From a virus: a DNA stretch of 41,844 bases. Location: the IMG/VR virus record IMGVR_UViG_3300025325_000055, positions 1-41,844 of that record, one strand, 5' to 3'. The stretch's first letter is position 1; every line of letters starts with the position of its first letter. Positions 17,101 through 24,679 of the stretch are shown in pieces. The position numbers and the translations under genes were made by a program. Below the pieces are notes generated by a model that saw only the letters and a list, made by a program, of their open reading frames with translations, was not told the DNA's origin and did not search any database.

Positions 17101-19776
17101 CGGCGCCAGCACGTTCCTTGCGAACGGCTCAGTGACATCCCTGACGAAGCCGTTGAAGGCCTCCCTGACCCTGTTCAGTGCGCCTGGCAGCGTTCTTGCA
17201 TAGTCCTCAGCAGCACCCTTGTAGCGCTGAAGGAGGTTGATAACAAACTCAGCTCGCTCAGATCGGCTGGCCTCATTCAGCTTGTCCAGATTCTTGTTAA
17301 AGATCTCCGGGATGACACCCATGGTGTCACCAAGAGTCTCCAGTGATCCACGCTGACGTCCAATTGCACTGGTAAGAGTATCTGTGGCCTGTTCGAAGCT
17401 AAGGCTGAAGGTACGAGCAAAGTCGGCTACGAGGTCCCGGTTGGCAAGCAGCGGACCGAGACCCTCTCTTTGCATCTTCGTCAGACCGGATGTGGTGTCG
17501 TCCAAAGCGAAGCCGAAGCGTCGCACGAGCACCTCGGCGGCTCTGAAGAAGGCACCCACCTCCCGGGCACTCCCCAGCTGCCGCATCATCTGGAAGCGAA
17601 GCACCTGCATAGCAGCACCGGCCCCCTTGGCGCCAGCAATGAAGCCGGTCCAGAGCTTCATCACTCCGCCAAGAACAAAGGTCAGTGCGGTGAAGGCAAG
17701 CATCACCCGGACGACAGTGAAGCGCATGAAGATAAGGCCAAAGCCCGCAAACATGAGGTTACCGCGGAGAAGGGCCAGTGCTGTCATCACGCCCTGGGTT
17801 GCTGACTGGAGGAAGAGGAGAGCTTGGGCGCTAGTTCCCGTGTGCGAAGCAAAACCACGGTGGGCCATCTGTACTTCGCGCAGACGGTTCTTCTGTGCTT
17901 CCAGTAAATCACTGGTATCGGTCAGGATGGGCACCTGAGCAGCTAAGCTTGCTCGTACCCCAGCTGGCAGTCCTCTCTCCTGCGCCAGTCCCTGTGCTTG
18001 GGCTCGGAGACTCTCAACAGCCTCAGAGGAGATATCTCTACCTGACCGGGAGATCCTCTTGAAGGTGTTGTCCAGCTGAGTGAGAGGGGCAACAGCAGCC
18101 ATCGCCTCCTGAGCTGTCTTGGCTAGCTCACTCCCCATGCTTTGCATTGCCGGTAGGGACCGCCTAGAGACCTCAGTGCTAACGCTGGCCAGTTTCTGGG
18201 CCATGGTGTCGAAGTTGCTGGCTATCGACTCCAGTGCCGGCGCCAGTTCTGGCTCCACGCCGGCCAAATTGCGAAGAGACAGAGAGAGCTTCTCCAGAGA
18301 GCCTTGTGTCACCGACCCGGACTGCTCGATGCGAGATAGCTGCTGGGCGATGTCCTCAGCCATCTGCGCAGATTGTGGCGCCTCTGGCATAGAGATGGAT
18401 GCAGGCACCTGCTGTAGCAAGTCTCGAAGGGCCGTGACTTCCGGCCGGAGTGCGGCAAAGGCTCTGGTGCCGGCTCTGTTGAACCTCTCGACCCGGTTAC
18501 CAAGGAGATCTACATCCGCAGTCACTTGCTCGATCTCGCCAGAGACGCCTGCGAATTGATCCTCAGCCAAGCGGGCTAGGTTACCAAGTCCGGATATCTG
18601 GCTAGAGGAGACTCTGCCCTCTCGATTGAAGCCCCTCAGTATCTTCTCAGCAGAGGACAGCGTGTTGACATACGGAGCTAGAGCTTGGTGGGCACTCAGG
18701 AGAGATTTTATCTGGTCTTCAAGAACCGAAACGTTACGTCGATCCTCGTCTGTGAGTTGTCTGCCCGCTGTTGCAGCCGCATCCTGCTCATCTCGCAGAC
18801 GTTGCAGCTCGCCACCTAGAACTTGGATGCTGCGGGAGACAGTCCGGTACACAGCATCAAGCGTCTCCCCCGGCTGTGCGAGACTCTCTATGGACTTACG
18901 GACAGCATCAGCGTTGATCGCACGAGTATCTATCCTGAAGCCACCCAAGCCGGCACGCACTCGCTCTAGGCTCTCTATGATCGCAGGATCAGCAGGAACC
19001 TGCTTGAGGGCATCCACTATCTCTTCCAACGAGTCCCGTATCTCAACCGACTGCCGCCTCAGCTGCGGAGAGACGCGCTCGAGACCTCGTACGATATTAC
19101 GGCCCAGATCTGAAGCAGCACTCGCCAGATCTGGTCTTCCTAGCTCACGCAGCGACTGCTGCACGTTGGCGACCATCGCATTGACACGCTCGGCGAGTCG
19201 TGGAGAGACCTGCCCGCCGGCAGAGATCCTGGCAAGCTCTCTCTCAAAGGTGCGTATTGGGACAAGGGACTGCTTCAGTCGCGCAGCTTCCTCAGCCACG
19301 CTGGCAGCCATATCTCGTAGAGGCTGAACGATCCCACCCGCACCCGTGAGAGTGCCACGTGTCATGCTCACAAGCCCGCGGGCCATGCGCTGGGCATTCT
19401 GCTCGACATCTGTGCTTATTCTGTCAAGCTCAGAGGCCAGACGAGCACCGAGATCTCGGACACGATCAGCTGCTTCCTTGTTACCCAGCTGTAGAAGTGA
19501 CTGAACGATCTGTCCTGTCTGGGCCCTGACCTGCTCCGCTGTGCCTCGAGGGACAAGGCCCGTAGCAAAGATCCTGTTCAGGCGCCGCTGGAAGTCCTCT
19601 ACAGGAACTGCAGCGGTTGCCAGCCCAGCAGTCATCTTGGAGATGTTCACAGCAGGAGCAGCAAGCTTCTGCCTGCCGGCTGACTGGAAGGCACGGTTGA
19701 CGTTGAGGACCTCACGAGCCATAGCCCGGAGGTTCTCGAGACCAGAGACCTGTGCGCCTATACGAAAGTCAGGCAT
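14176..19776 (-). CDS. Tape measure protein
   Basis: This is the longest gene in the window at 1866 residues. Tape measure proteins set tail length and later help DNA enter the cell. Residues 1-640 are alpha-helical and coiled-coil-like with many Leu, Arg, Glu and Gln. Hydrophobic segments occur near 650-705 (LMFAGFGLIFMRFTVV, LAFTALTFVLGG), 945-985 (VLVVGSLLLALKLAVLL) and 1220-1275 (a glycine-rich run, AISGALAGAAVGSAV), and may insert into the membrane. Near 1590-1670 a short motif repeats (AVTLGGKI/VxxGxxSGxGxL). The end carries GEQGEEIVAVPTGSRVLS, the usual tape measure C-terminal motif. At about 0.15 nm per residue this predicts a tail near 280 nm. Confidence 0.9.
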   Translation of the reverse strand: MPDFRIGAQVSGLENLRAMAREVLNVNRAFQSAGRQKLAAPAVNISKMTAGLATAAVPVEDFQRRLNRIFATGLVPRGTAEQVRAQTGQIVQSLLQLGNKEAADRVRDLGARLASELDRISTDVEQNAQRMARGLVSMTRGTLTGAGGIVQPLRDMAASVAEEAARLKQSLVPIRTFERELARISAGGQVSPRLAERVNAMVANVQQSLRELGRPDLASAASDLGRNIVRGLERVSPQLRRQSVEIRDSLEEIVDALKQVPADPAIIESLERVRAGLGGFRIDTRAINADAVRKSIESLAQPGETLDAVYRTVSRSIQVLGGELQRLRDEQDAAATAGRQLTDEDRRNVSVLEDQIKSLLSAHQALAPYVNTLSSAEKILRGFNREGRVSSSQISGLGNLARLAEDQFAGVSGEIEQVTADVDLLGNRVERFNRAGTRAFAALRPEVTALRDLLQQVPASISMPEAPQSAQMAEDIAQQLSRIEQSGSVTQGSLEKLSLSLRNLAGVEPELAPALESIASNFDTMAQKLASVSTEVSRRSLPAMQSMGSELAKTAQEAMAAVAPLTQLDNTFKRISRSGRDISSEAVESLRAQAQGLAQERGLPAGVRASLAAQVPILTDTSDLLEAQKNRLREVQMAHRGFASHTGTSAQALLFLQSATQGVMTALALLRGNLMFAGFGLIFMRFTVVRVMLAFTALTFVLGGVMKLWTGFIAGAKGAGAAMQVLRFQMMRQLGSAREVGAFFRAAEVLVRRFGFALDDTTSGLTKMQREGLGPLLANRDLVADFARTFSLSFEQATDTLTSAIGRQRGSLETLGDTMGVIPEIFNKNLDKLNEASRSERAEFVINLLQRYKGAAEDYARTLPGALNRVREAFNGFVRDVTEPFARNVLAPAMNGLANLLNTVSLLVRGLKASEPAQRLWNKFLTNMRTAMQLLVPDTEKFGKTIGVLVVGSLLLALKLAVLLSAALVKLAAFIHLAAGAFRRFLQLIKPVIDQLRALAQMLKSLNLGGQFAKLKNFAVDLADGLLSLGKPSHLAVIGLHAVTLAFADFVKGFVGAGGSALGRRIGRALNPAARAIGQFTDDMARMFGTSADEVAESGLRRWAAAAGRLGKGVVRFFTKDFTDPLGDLLRLRVISKIAKEESDTLIETILKSMTAPGRLAMAPITTPFRILGSSLKAGLMLVIRDIPTMLRAVFTKLNIGLLIAEIFTRSMIEAFVPGKFQGLALIVSDVIFGAISGALAGAAVGSAVFPGVGTVVGAVAGAIIGAIASVALDIFLDDRVKKAFTEGVGKLGSFLKGLLPAQLREALSGISLPSLALPSLTLPDLGPSLGVLSGFLGPLRDLGGATSELLSSFGVLFKGISDFSKGPVLPILIAALGGLARIFKAEIQPVLDFHIVLFRLLAKTVNDVVVIAFEELVDFLSSSLAPALKVLRGLFKVAMAPIIALGEGLAAMVSLVGHLLSGEWGRAWRDFVRLVTTPLRMVERTVSGFMDVITGVFEIGLNNIEAVWDIFRRSLVAIVTNTLDAALGYFKDFPGKVVGYVSELVDAVIDFFKMLARELVGASIIPDLIDDIVGYFAKLPQKLLALLTTAMGKIISAITGAVAAVFTAAVTLGGKIVSGLASGVGNLLTWATGKVAGLIQGMKDKFTDVYNTAVTLGGKVLGGFKSGLGDLGAVIVAALNAAKVAVIGTARKVSSVVTTLSGVGSSLGGAIASGFGSAVKSIKNTLLDAVIGLLKVLNKIPGGFFTKFILGAIGIPNLDTAIKSLEGLKSKALGGLAGGLIKVGEQGEEIVAVPTGSRVLSNQQTRGLMGTLAGNTGAQAPVTFVNTYQIGNVVGQGGMKQLAEIVTEHQMRVFRGTYRRGFVRS

Positions 19777-19779
19777 TGT

Positions 19780-20757
19780 CTACCTGCGCCTCCGCGGACG
19801 TAGCGCGGTTCTTACTGCTCGTATCGCCTCTCGCTCGCGTCTCGTACCTCGTACAGCAGGAGCAGCTATACCCTCACGAGCAACACGTCTGGCTGCTCTC
19901 CGACGGATAGCAATAGCAGCTATGGCGGCCGCACGACGCACTGCCTTGGGAACCACAAGCTCGGCTGCATGTGCCCGTTCGAACTCCTCATTGATACGCT
20001 GGTAAGCCTGGCGCCTGCGCTGGATAACAGGCTCAACACCTTGCGCCAGCTCACGCCACTCTTCATCCGGCGGGGGAGGGATGAGAGCAACCAGCTCGCG
20101 CTCCAAGACACGCTCTGCCTCTTGGATCAGCCTTTGTGCTTCAGGCGTATCGGGAGACACCTCAGAGAGGAAGTCGTGAGGGGCCACGCCATCCCGGACT
20201 ATCTTTCCGTAAATACCCCTGATGTGCTTGGCCCCCTCGGGGCTCGTGAAGTCAATATTCAACTTGTTCGCAGCCCAGTAGGCAATGCGAAGGAAGGGGG
20301 GCTGGCTGCCCTTGGCATACGGCGCTGTTCCGTAGAGGATGGGATAGACATAGCTAACAGGAGCACGTATAGCTTCTGTCTCCACTCCAGCCTCGCCTGG
20401 GAAGGAGCCCACAACAAGGTCAGGAATGGTAACGCCACCCACTTGGGTAGATCCAGGCACGAGCCGGTAGTCTATAGTCTGCTGCAACTGACCGGTGAAG
20501 ATGAGATCCATGTCCTCCATCTTCTGCCGAATGAGGCCAACGTAGATCTTGCCGAGAGAAGTGAGGAGGCCTTCTATCGCACTCCGAACCTCACCGGGAA
20601 CAAAGTCGAGCAGGCGGGCGTAGGCTTCGACACGTCCCAGCAGATCCTCATTGAGGGTGACTGAGATAGTCGGTGCCTCGAAGTCAACTGGTACCGGTAC
20701 TTGCGTACGACCGCCGGCGGCCAGACCACGACGTAGGATCTCGGAGGGCGCAGGCAT
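19780..20757 (-). CDS. Possible head-tail or tail completion protein with very basic C-terminus
   Basis: This 325-residue protein starts at ATG 20757, with GGAGGT ten bases upstream, between the tail chaperones and the tape measure gene. The central part (LGKIYVGLIRQKMEDMDLIFTGQLQQTIDYRL, quoted in pieces: LIRQKMEDM, FTGQLQQTI) resembles the TGxLxxSI region of gp10-like tail completion proteins. The last 90 residues are packed with Arg and Ala (RRAAAIAAIAIRRRAARR, ending RPRRRR), which suggests contact with nucleic acid or an acidic partner. It is larger than typical gp10 proteins and in an unusual position, so the call is tentative. A tape measure chaperone is another option. Confidence 0.45.
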   Translation of the reverse strand: MPAPSEILRRGLAAGGRTQVPVPVDFEAPTISVTLNEDLLGRVEAYARLLDFVPGEVRSAIEGLLTSLGKIYVGLIRQKMEDMDLIFTGQLQQTIDYRLVPGSTQVGGVTIPDLVVGSFPGEAGVETEAIRAPVSYVYPILYGTAPYAKGSQPPFLRIAYWAANKLNIDFTSPEGAKHIRGIYGKIVRDGVAPHDFLSEVSPDTPEAQRLIQEAERVLERELVALIPPPPDEEWRELAQGVEPVIQRRRQAYQRINEEFERAHAAELVVPKAVRRAAAIAAIAIRRRAARRVAREGIAAPAVRGTRREREAIRAVRTALRPRRRR

Positions 20758-20758
20758 G

Positions 20759-21405
20759 TTAGCCAGGACCTCCTACGACGCGTACAGTCGGCTTGGCTGG
20801 TTGGTAGCCCTCCTGCACCTTGGCAGACTTCTTCGAGAGTGTGTTGTAGACACCAATCTGCTTGATGAAGCCTACGGTGTTCTCTTGCAAGAACTCACGC
20901 TCCGTCCAGCCGAACTGTTCGCACATGTTGATCTTCATCATCCAAGCGGGAGCACCCTCACCACCCGACGCTAGGGCCGCGAGCGCCTGCTCCCTTTCGT
21001 AGGGGGGACGGCTTCTTCCTCCGCCCGCTTCATCGTGCTCTCCATCATGTAGTACAGAATCTCGAGTGGCAGCCGGCGCCAACCTGTGGCAGAGTCCTTC
21101 GGTGGCGCAAGTGGCTCACCCGTCTTAGGATCGGTGATGTTCCACTCTCCCGGGAAGAGACGGAGTACGAGTCTCTGCAGCTCGTCCATCATCCCCGGAT
21201 CCTGTGCCTTCTCCTGCATCACGCCGATCTCGTCGAGTTCTTCGACCATCAGGGAGTTGGCGTCAAGGGCGTCGTACCAGAGATCAGGCTGTCCGAACGA
21301 CTCAAGGGTGAGCCGAATCGTCTTCTCCTTGTACCAGCCACCGGTGGTCGGTCTACTGTTGCTGCTCCGTGCAGCAGCTCTTCTGGTCGGTCTGTTGCTA
21401 GGCAT
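20759..21405 (-). CDS. Tail assembly chaperone, frameshifted (GT-type) fusion
   Basis: A minus-one shift at the CCCCCCT site would join the first 135 residues of the G frame to 80 residues of the T frame, giving 215 residues. The T part (EREQALAALASGG, INMCEQFGWTEREFLQENTVG, then LSKKSAKVQEGY) has no plausible ribosome site of its own and starts within the G gene, as in other siphoviruses. The WTEREFLQE type of segment is typical of T-domain proteins. The fusion is made in small amounts in known systems. The shift itself is inferred from the sequence and not demonstrated. Confidence 0.75.
20971..21405 (-). CDS. Tail assembly chaperone, short (G-type) product
   Basis: This 144-residue protein starts at ATG 21405, eight bases after AAGGAGG, overlapping the end of the MerR-like gene. 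The N-terminus is basic; the middle has WYDALDANSLMVEELDEIGVM and LVLRLFPGEWNI, and the end is helical (LEILYYMMESTMKRAEEEA). Position upstream of the tape measure gene and overlap with a second frame are the classic features of the G/GT chaperone pair, which holds the tape measure protein during tail assembly. The zero-frame product ends nine residues after the slippery site. Confidence 0.8.
   Translation of the reverse strand: MPSNRPTRRAAARSSNSRPTTGGWYKEKTIRLTLESFGQPDLWYDALDANSLMVEELDEIGVMQEKAQDPGMMDELQRLVLRLFPGEWNITDPKTGEPLAPPKDSATGWRRLPLEILYYMMESTMKRAEEEAVPPTKGSRRSRP
21001..21007 (-). promoter_or_regulatory. Slippery heptamer CCCCCCT for minus-one frameshift
   Basis: Read on the minus strand in the G frame, the bases are C-CCC-CCT. 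After a one-base slip both tRNAs can re-pair, and the next codon is TAC in the T frame. The upstream and downstream reading frames overlap here and only here give two protein-like segments. It fits the XXXYYYZ rule with X and Y both C. Confidence 0.75.
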
Positions 21406-21766
21406 CTCTCATCTCCTCCTTGTGAACACGAACAACCAAGTCGCCATTACCGAGATGAATCAACGTATAGGCGCCACACTCCTCCTTGCTGACAATATTG
21501 CTCTGAACACGCTGCCCATCCAGCTCGTACACGTACAAGCCCAGAGGCACCGCATCCAGAACTGAGGAACCACCGTTACGCAAGACGTTGTCTATCACCT
21601 TCACCTTGTCAACCGCTTCTTCGTCCAGCTTCCCTGTAGGTCTTCCTGGACCCTCACGAACCGGTACTGGTGTAGGAAGCCATCCCTTGGAGATGTAATA
21701 CCGGAGCCTGCGGACTGAGACCCCGGTGCGGTGGCTGACCTCCTGCAAAGTGACAAGCATCGTCAT
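21398..21766 (-). CDS. MerR-like DNA-binding protein inside the tail operon
   Basis: This 122-residue protein has an N-terminal winged helix-turn-helix of MerR/excisionase type (residues about 3-32: VTLQEVSHRTGVSVRRLRYYI, quoted as LQEVSHRTGVSVRRLRYY, then SKGWLPTP). A GPGRPTGKLDEEAVDKVKVI stretch follows (quoted as GRPTGKLDEEA), and then a 50-residue beta-rich C-terminal part (GLYVYELDGQRV, LIHLGNGDLVVRV). The coiled coil of classical MerR proteins is missing, and I see no metal cluster of cysteines. The ATG has no ribosome site and sits six bases from a TANNNT box, so it may be leaderless. It lies between tail tube and chaperone genes and probably regulates late genes or itself. Confidence 0.7.
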   Translation of the reverse strand: MTMLVTLQEVSHRTGVSVRRLRYYISKGWLPTPVPVREGPGRPTGKLDEEAVDKVKVIDNVLRNGGSSVLDAVPLGLYVYELDGQRVQSNIVSKEECGAYTLIHLGNGDLVVRVHKEEMRDA

Positions 21767-21771
21767 AAACT

Positions 21772-21801
21772 ACAGTAGACGCTGGCTGGAAAAGGACGCA
21801 A
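21772..21801 (-). promoter_or_regulatory. Candidate promoter for a leaderless MerR-like transcript
   Basis: On the minus strand TACTGT (21777-21772) is followed by five bases and then the ATG. This matches the TANNNT-then-ATG arrangement of leaderless genes. A weak minus-35 (TTGCGT, 21801-21796) is 18 bases upstream. No Shine-Dalgarno sequence precedes the ATG, which supports the leaderless reading. Confidence 0.45.
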
Positions 21802-21812
21802 CTTCTGCTTCA

Positions 21813-21836
21813 TATACATGTACATATACATGTATT
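21813..21836. repeat. Two direct copies of a 12-bp unit, each with palindrome TACATGTA
   Basis: ATATACATGTAC is followed directly by ATATACATGTAT. Each copy contains the perfect 8-bp palindrome TACATGTA (21815-21822 and 21827-21834), and a TGTACA palindrome follows shortly after. The patch is AT-rich in a GC-balanced genome and lies upstream of the candidate promoter. It looks like a pair of operator sites for a dimeric DNA-binding protein, most simply the adjacent MerR-like one. Confidence 0.55.
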
Positions 21837-21840
21837 GTGT

Positions 21841-21877
21841 ACAAAGCAAAGCGATCGGCCCATTGCTGAGCCGACCG
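21841..21877 (-). terminator. Possible terminator after the tail tube gene
   Basis: On the minus strand TCGGC (21874-21870) pairs with GCCGA (21859-21855) around a ten-base loop, with two further pairs beyond a mismatch, and is followed by CTTTGCTTTGT. The hairpin is short and the T tract is broken, so it is a weak candidate. Confidence 0.35.
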
Positions 21878-21900
21878 CCAGAAGGAGATGAGGTGGTTGT

Positions 21901-22914
21901 CTACGAGCCGATGGTGTATGCGGTGGCCAGAGCATTGCGCATGCGCATGCGGATGTTGCTCTCTACAGAGGCCTTCCACGAAGAGGACGACGTCCCGATC
22001 AGACCGCGGAAGTTGTAGGCGATCGTCATGTTGTTGCCGCTCCTGTCGATCTCGGCCGGGCTGTCTCCATAGGAGGCCTTCGGGAACTCGAAGTCAATGG
22101 AGCGGGTTGCGGCGCCGGCACCGTAGGCGAACTCCAGGATCAGTGCCTCGTTGGTCAGTGCCCTGTACAGCTCCAAGTTGGCAAGGACGTCGAAGGAGGC
22201 TGTGAACCGACCCGTGACTGCGATAAGGCCCGGGATGAGCTTCACCGGGAACTTGTTGTTGTTGGCGACGTAGAGTAGCTCCGCATCGCGGGCGATGGCG
22301 ATCTCACCCTCGATCAGCCTGCCAGTGGCACCGGTGCCGAGGCCGGAGCTGGTGGCCACATTGGCGTGCCAACCGCGCAGAGGCTCGTCAGTGCTATCGG
22401 AGACGGCAGCCTGGGCAGTTGTGGTCACCATACCCTTGCCGAGGATGTTCGCCTCATAGGTGAGAAGGCCGGTAGATGAGTTGAAGCGGAAGGTCAGACC
22501 GGTTGCAACACAGCCTTGGTGGGTGTACGACTCGCCGCCAGCCAGCGCGTCGTCCAGAAGCTGGATCTGGAAGGAGCGGCCGCCGGCATCTGCCATGGAC
22601 TGGATGTCGAATACGTGAGCGTACGGTGCAGCAGTGCCAACAGTGTCAGCACCAATAATGCTGCGAATGAGGTGGCCGATCTCGTCCGGGTAGGCGGGAC
22701 CTCCGATCGAGAAGTCGGTCCTGTGAACACCCTCCAGTTGCCGGAAGCCAATGGCAGCTAGGCCGCGCCTGGCATCATCGAACAGCGTTTCGACCGTATC
22801 GACACCGGAGGTCGGATCGATCGGAAGCATCGCCCATGTCGGGGATGCTGGGAGCGACCCCCACGTTGCAGTTTCCGGGGTGATGAAGGCCTTAAAGCCT
22901 GCAGAAGTGGACAT
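21901..22914 (-). CDS. Major tail tube protein
   Basis: This 337-residue protein starts at ATG 22914, behind AGGAGGAG. It has the composition of a tail tube protein: beta-rich, Gly/Ala/Thr-rich and without cysteine clusters. The opening FKAFITPETATWGSLPAS and the internal GVHRTDFSIGGP and LGKGM strands resemble siphovirus tube proteins (for example the TubeD1/gpV fold). It sits in the canonical place between the tail terminator and the tail chaperones. Terminator-like hairpins lie on both sides, which suggests it can be made as its own abundant transcript. I see no added immunoglobulin-like domain at the C-terminus. Confidence 0.8.
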   Translation of the reverse strand: MSTSAGFKAFITPETATWGSLPASPTWAMLPIDPTSGVDTVETLFDDARRGLAAIGFRQLEGVHRTDFSIGGPAYPDEIGHLIRSIIGADTVGTAAPYAHVFDIQSMADAGGRSFQIQLLDDALAGGESYTHQGCVATGLTFRFNSSTGLLTYEANILGKGMVTTTAQAAVSDSTDEPLRGWHANVATSSGLGTGATGRLIEGEIAIARDAELLYVANNNKFPVKLIPGLIAVTGRFTASFDVLANLELYRALTNEALILEFAYGAGAATRSIDFEFPKASYGDSPAEIDRSGNNMTIAYNFRGLIGTSSSSWKASVESNIRMRMRNALATAYTIGS

Positions 22915-22961
22915 TGCTTGCTCCTCCTATTCAGTTACGGGAAGGCAGAGTACCGGAGAGT

Positions 22962-22997
22962 AAAAACACCTTCCTGAATCAGATTAAGGTTCAGGTG
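22962..22997 (-). terminator. Rho-independent terminator upstream of the tail tube gene
   Basis: On the minus strand CACCTGAA (22997-22990) pairs with the TTCAGG and AGGTG parts of the downstream arm, with one small bulge, and is followed at once by TTTTTACT. Stem, loop and T tract are in the right order and polarity. It would end transcripts arriving from the neck genes. Confidence 0.6.
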
Positions 22998-23012
22998 GCA
23001 ATGGCGGCAACT

Positions 23013-23534
23013 TTAGACCCCAGTCTTGATCTCCACAGTACGTCTCTCCCTGAAGTCCATACGTATCTCGCACGAGTGGCAGGCATACGGCCCCAGTGTC
23101 GCGTGCAGTATCGAAGTCACCTGTGGAGCACTGACTTCCACGATATCTGTCCTCGCTTCGGTAAGCTGTATCTCTGTCAGACCTTCAAGCTCTACAATCA
23201 CCTCGTCGATGAGACTCTGGAAAGTGTCCCACGTACCTTCGCCCATACCTAAGTAACCACGAACTACCATGTGGCTAACAACAAACCTCTGTTGCGGTGG
23301 TAGCTGCCCTCTCTCAATCGAGACCGACGTCCTACCCAGCTGCCACACGTTAACCGAGGCCTGCTGTTCAAGGACGTCGTCCTCCTCGCTGGGCTCGACT
23401 GCTAGCTCTGCCATCTCGAGCAGAGTACGTGCATCCTCCTCCCCGATGTAGACCTTACCTACCCCGTCTACCTGCTCCAAGAGAGAAGCGACCGCGGCCG
23501 CAGCAGCCATCCATTGGGGCATCGCATGGGCCAT
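23013..23534 (-). CDS. Probable tail terminator protein
   Basis: This 173-residue protein lies just before the tail tube gene, the normal position of the ring that ends the tail tube and joins it to the neck. It has a helical start (AAAAAVASLLEQV), strands around KVYIGEED and NVWQLGRTSVSIERG, a helix region (WDTFQSLIDEVIVELEG), and closing strands ending EIRMDFRERRTVEI. This alternation resembles gpU-type terminators. The family call depends mainly on synteny and pattern. It is separated by three bases from the connector gene upstream, so both are co-translated. Confidence 0.6.
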   Translation of the reverse strand: MAHAMPQWMAAAAAVASLLEQVDGVGKVYIGEEDARTLLEMAELAVEPSEEDDVLEQQASVNVWQLGRTSVSIERGQLPPQQRFVVSHMVVRGYLGMGEGTWDTFQSLIDEVIVELEGLTEIQLTEARTDIVEVSAPQVTSILHATLGPYACHSCEIRMDFRERRTVEIKTGV

Positions 23535-23537
23535 TGG

Positions 23538-24266
23538 CTACCTACCCAAGAACCGGCTCGTGCCTTGGCCATGAGTGAGTGGCGGCCTACCCCAGCTCAT
23601 TGTGTTAGGGATCTCGCCGGCTACTGAAGCTGCGGGCTGCCTAGAGTCTGCTGGCACCCCAAGAAGGTCGTAGAACATGGAGAGGTGCTGCTCGGCCACT
23701 CGGAGGTACTCGTTTGTCTGAGACCGAAAGCCTACAGGATCGTCTCTGATCGCAGAAGGAGTCAACTTCGCGGCCTCTGCCGCCATGCGCATAGCAAACC
23801 TGTGCGTAGCGAGATGGCCCAAAGCCTCCTTGTCACTATCAGCAATAGTTGTACCTGTAGCTTCTGTACCGAGAATGTGTAGGCGTGTGTAGGTGATCCT
23901 GGCAGTCTTCCCAGAGGCTGGAGTGGTTGATTGGAACCGAATGACCGTGCCACCCGTGTCGTCGTAGGCAGTGACCTCGAGCATATCCAAGAAGGTGGGA
24001 ATACGGTCACCCTGCGGATACTCGACACTCACTACAGCGCTGAAGCCATCTTGCCAGTCCGAGGGAACAGCAAAGTCATAAGCGGCACCATCACCCGCCT
24101 CGTCAAAGAACGCAGTGTCTGGCTTGATCAGACTGTAGAATGCGACAGCATCCTGGATCAGGGCCTCAAGGTCTGGATCCTCCACCCCTCCCATACGCGA
24201 GGGGATGCCATGGCTACCAAAGTGCGCCAGAACAAGCTCTTGGATTGAGGCAAGATCAAAAGACAT
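23538..24266 (-). CDS. Head-tail connector (neck) protein
   Basis: This 242-residue protein has an opening (LASIQELVLAHFGSHG, DLEALIQDAVAFYS) and later helix (EALGHLATHRFAMRMAAEAAKL, quoted as ALGHLATHRFAMRMAAEA) that resemble gp6/gp15-like adaptor proteins which sit under the portal. The middle part is a beta domain (FAVPSDWQDGFSAVVSVEYP). The order capsid, small protein, connector, terminator, tube is the standard one. The ATG is three bases after the previous stop with no good ribosome site, so translation is coupled. Confidence 0.65.
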   Translation of the reverse strand: MSFDLASIQELVLAHFGSHGIPSRMGGVEDPDLEALIQDAVAFYSLIKPDTAFFDEAGDGAAYDFAVPSDWQDGFSAVVSVEYPQGDRIPTFLDMLEVTAYDDTGGTVIRFQSTTPASGKTARITYTRLHILGTEATGTTIADSDKEALGHLATHRFAMRMAAEAAKLTPSAIRDDPVGFRSQTNEYLRVAEQHLSMFYDLLGVPADSRQPAASVAGEIPNTMSWGRPPLTHGQGTSRFLGR

Positions 24267-24269
24267 CGT

Positions 24270-24635
24270 CTAGGTTTTGCCTTCGTAGACCCCGTTGATA
24301 ACGATGCTAGGGGTGGCACCGGCAGGAGTGATCGAGACTCTGATGCGGCTTCCCAAGTTGTCTATGGTAACCATCTGCTTTTGGTTCTGGCCATCGCCGA
24401 GGGGACCGCCAGTAGTGGTAAAGGCAGACATTGAAATATCGCCGCGGTCAAACCACTGACCGGTCTTCGGGTCCTGCTGCTGAATCTTTGGTGTCCACGT
24501 ACCAGCAGAAACGTCGGCGTCGAGAAAGACACGGCCCTCGATGTGACTGCCGACTGGAATGGTGGCACTATCCGTAGTTTGGGTCAGCGTGACCCCATCC
24601 CAGAACTTCCTGGCGGACGTGACGTGTAGGGCCAT
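24270..24635 (-). CDS. Small beta-rich virion protein, possibly capsid decoration
   Basis: This 121-residue protein starts at ATG 24635 behind TAGGAGGT. It is almost entirely strand-forming, with a repeated polar pattern (HIEGRVFLDADVSAGTW, RIRVSITPAGATPSIVI). Its position immediately after the major capsid gene, behind a terminator-like hairpin, fits a decoration protein or a small head-completion protein. No sequence motif decides this. A similar but unrelated-looking small beta protein lies after the terminase at 37902-38219. Confidence 0.5.
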   Translation of the reverse strand: MALHVTSARKFWDGVTLTQTTDSATIPVGSHIEGRVFLDADVSAGTWTPKIQQQDPKTGQWFDRGDISMSAFTTTGGPLGDGQNQKQMVTIDNLGSRIRVSITPAGATPSIVINGVYEGKT

Positions 24636-24679
24636 GTCTCTACCTCCTACCTAGAGATTAAGGTCTAGCTGCCAGAGGA

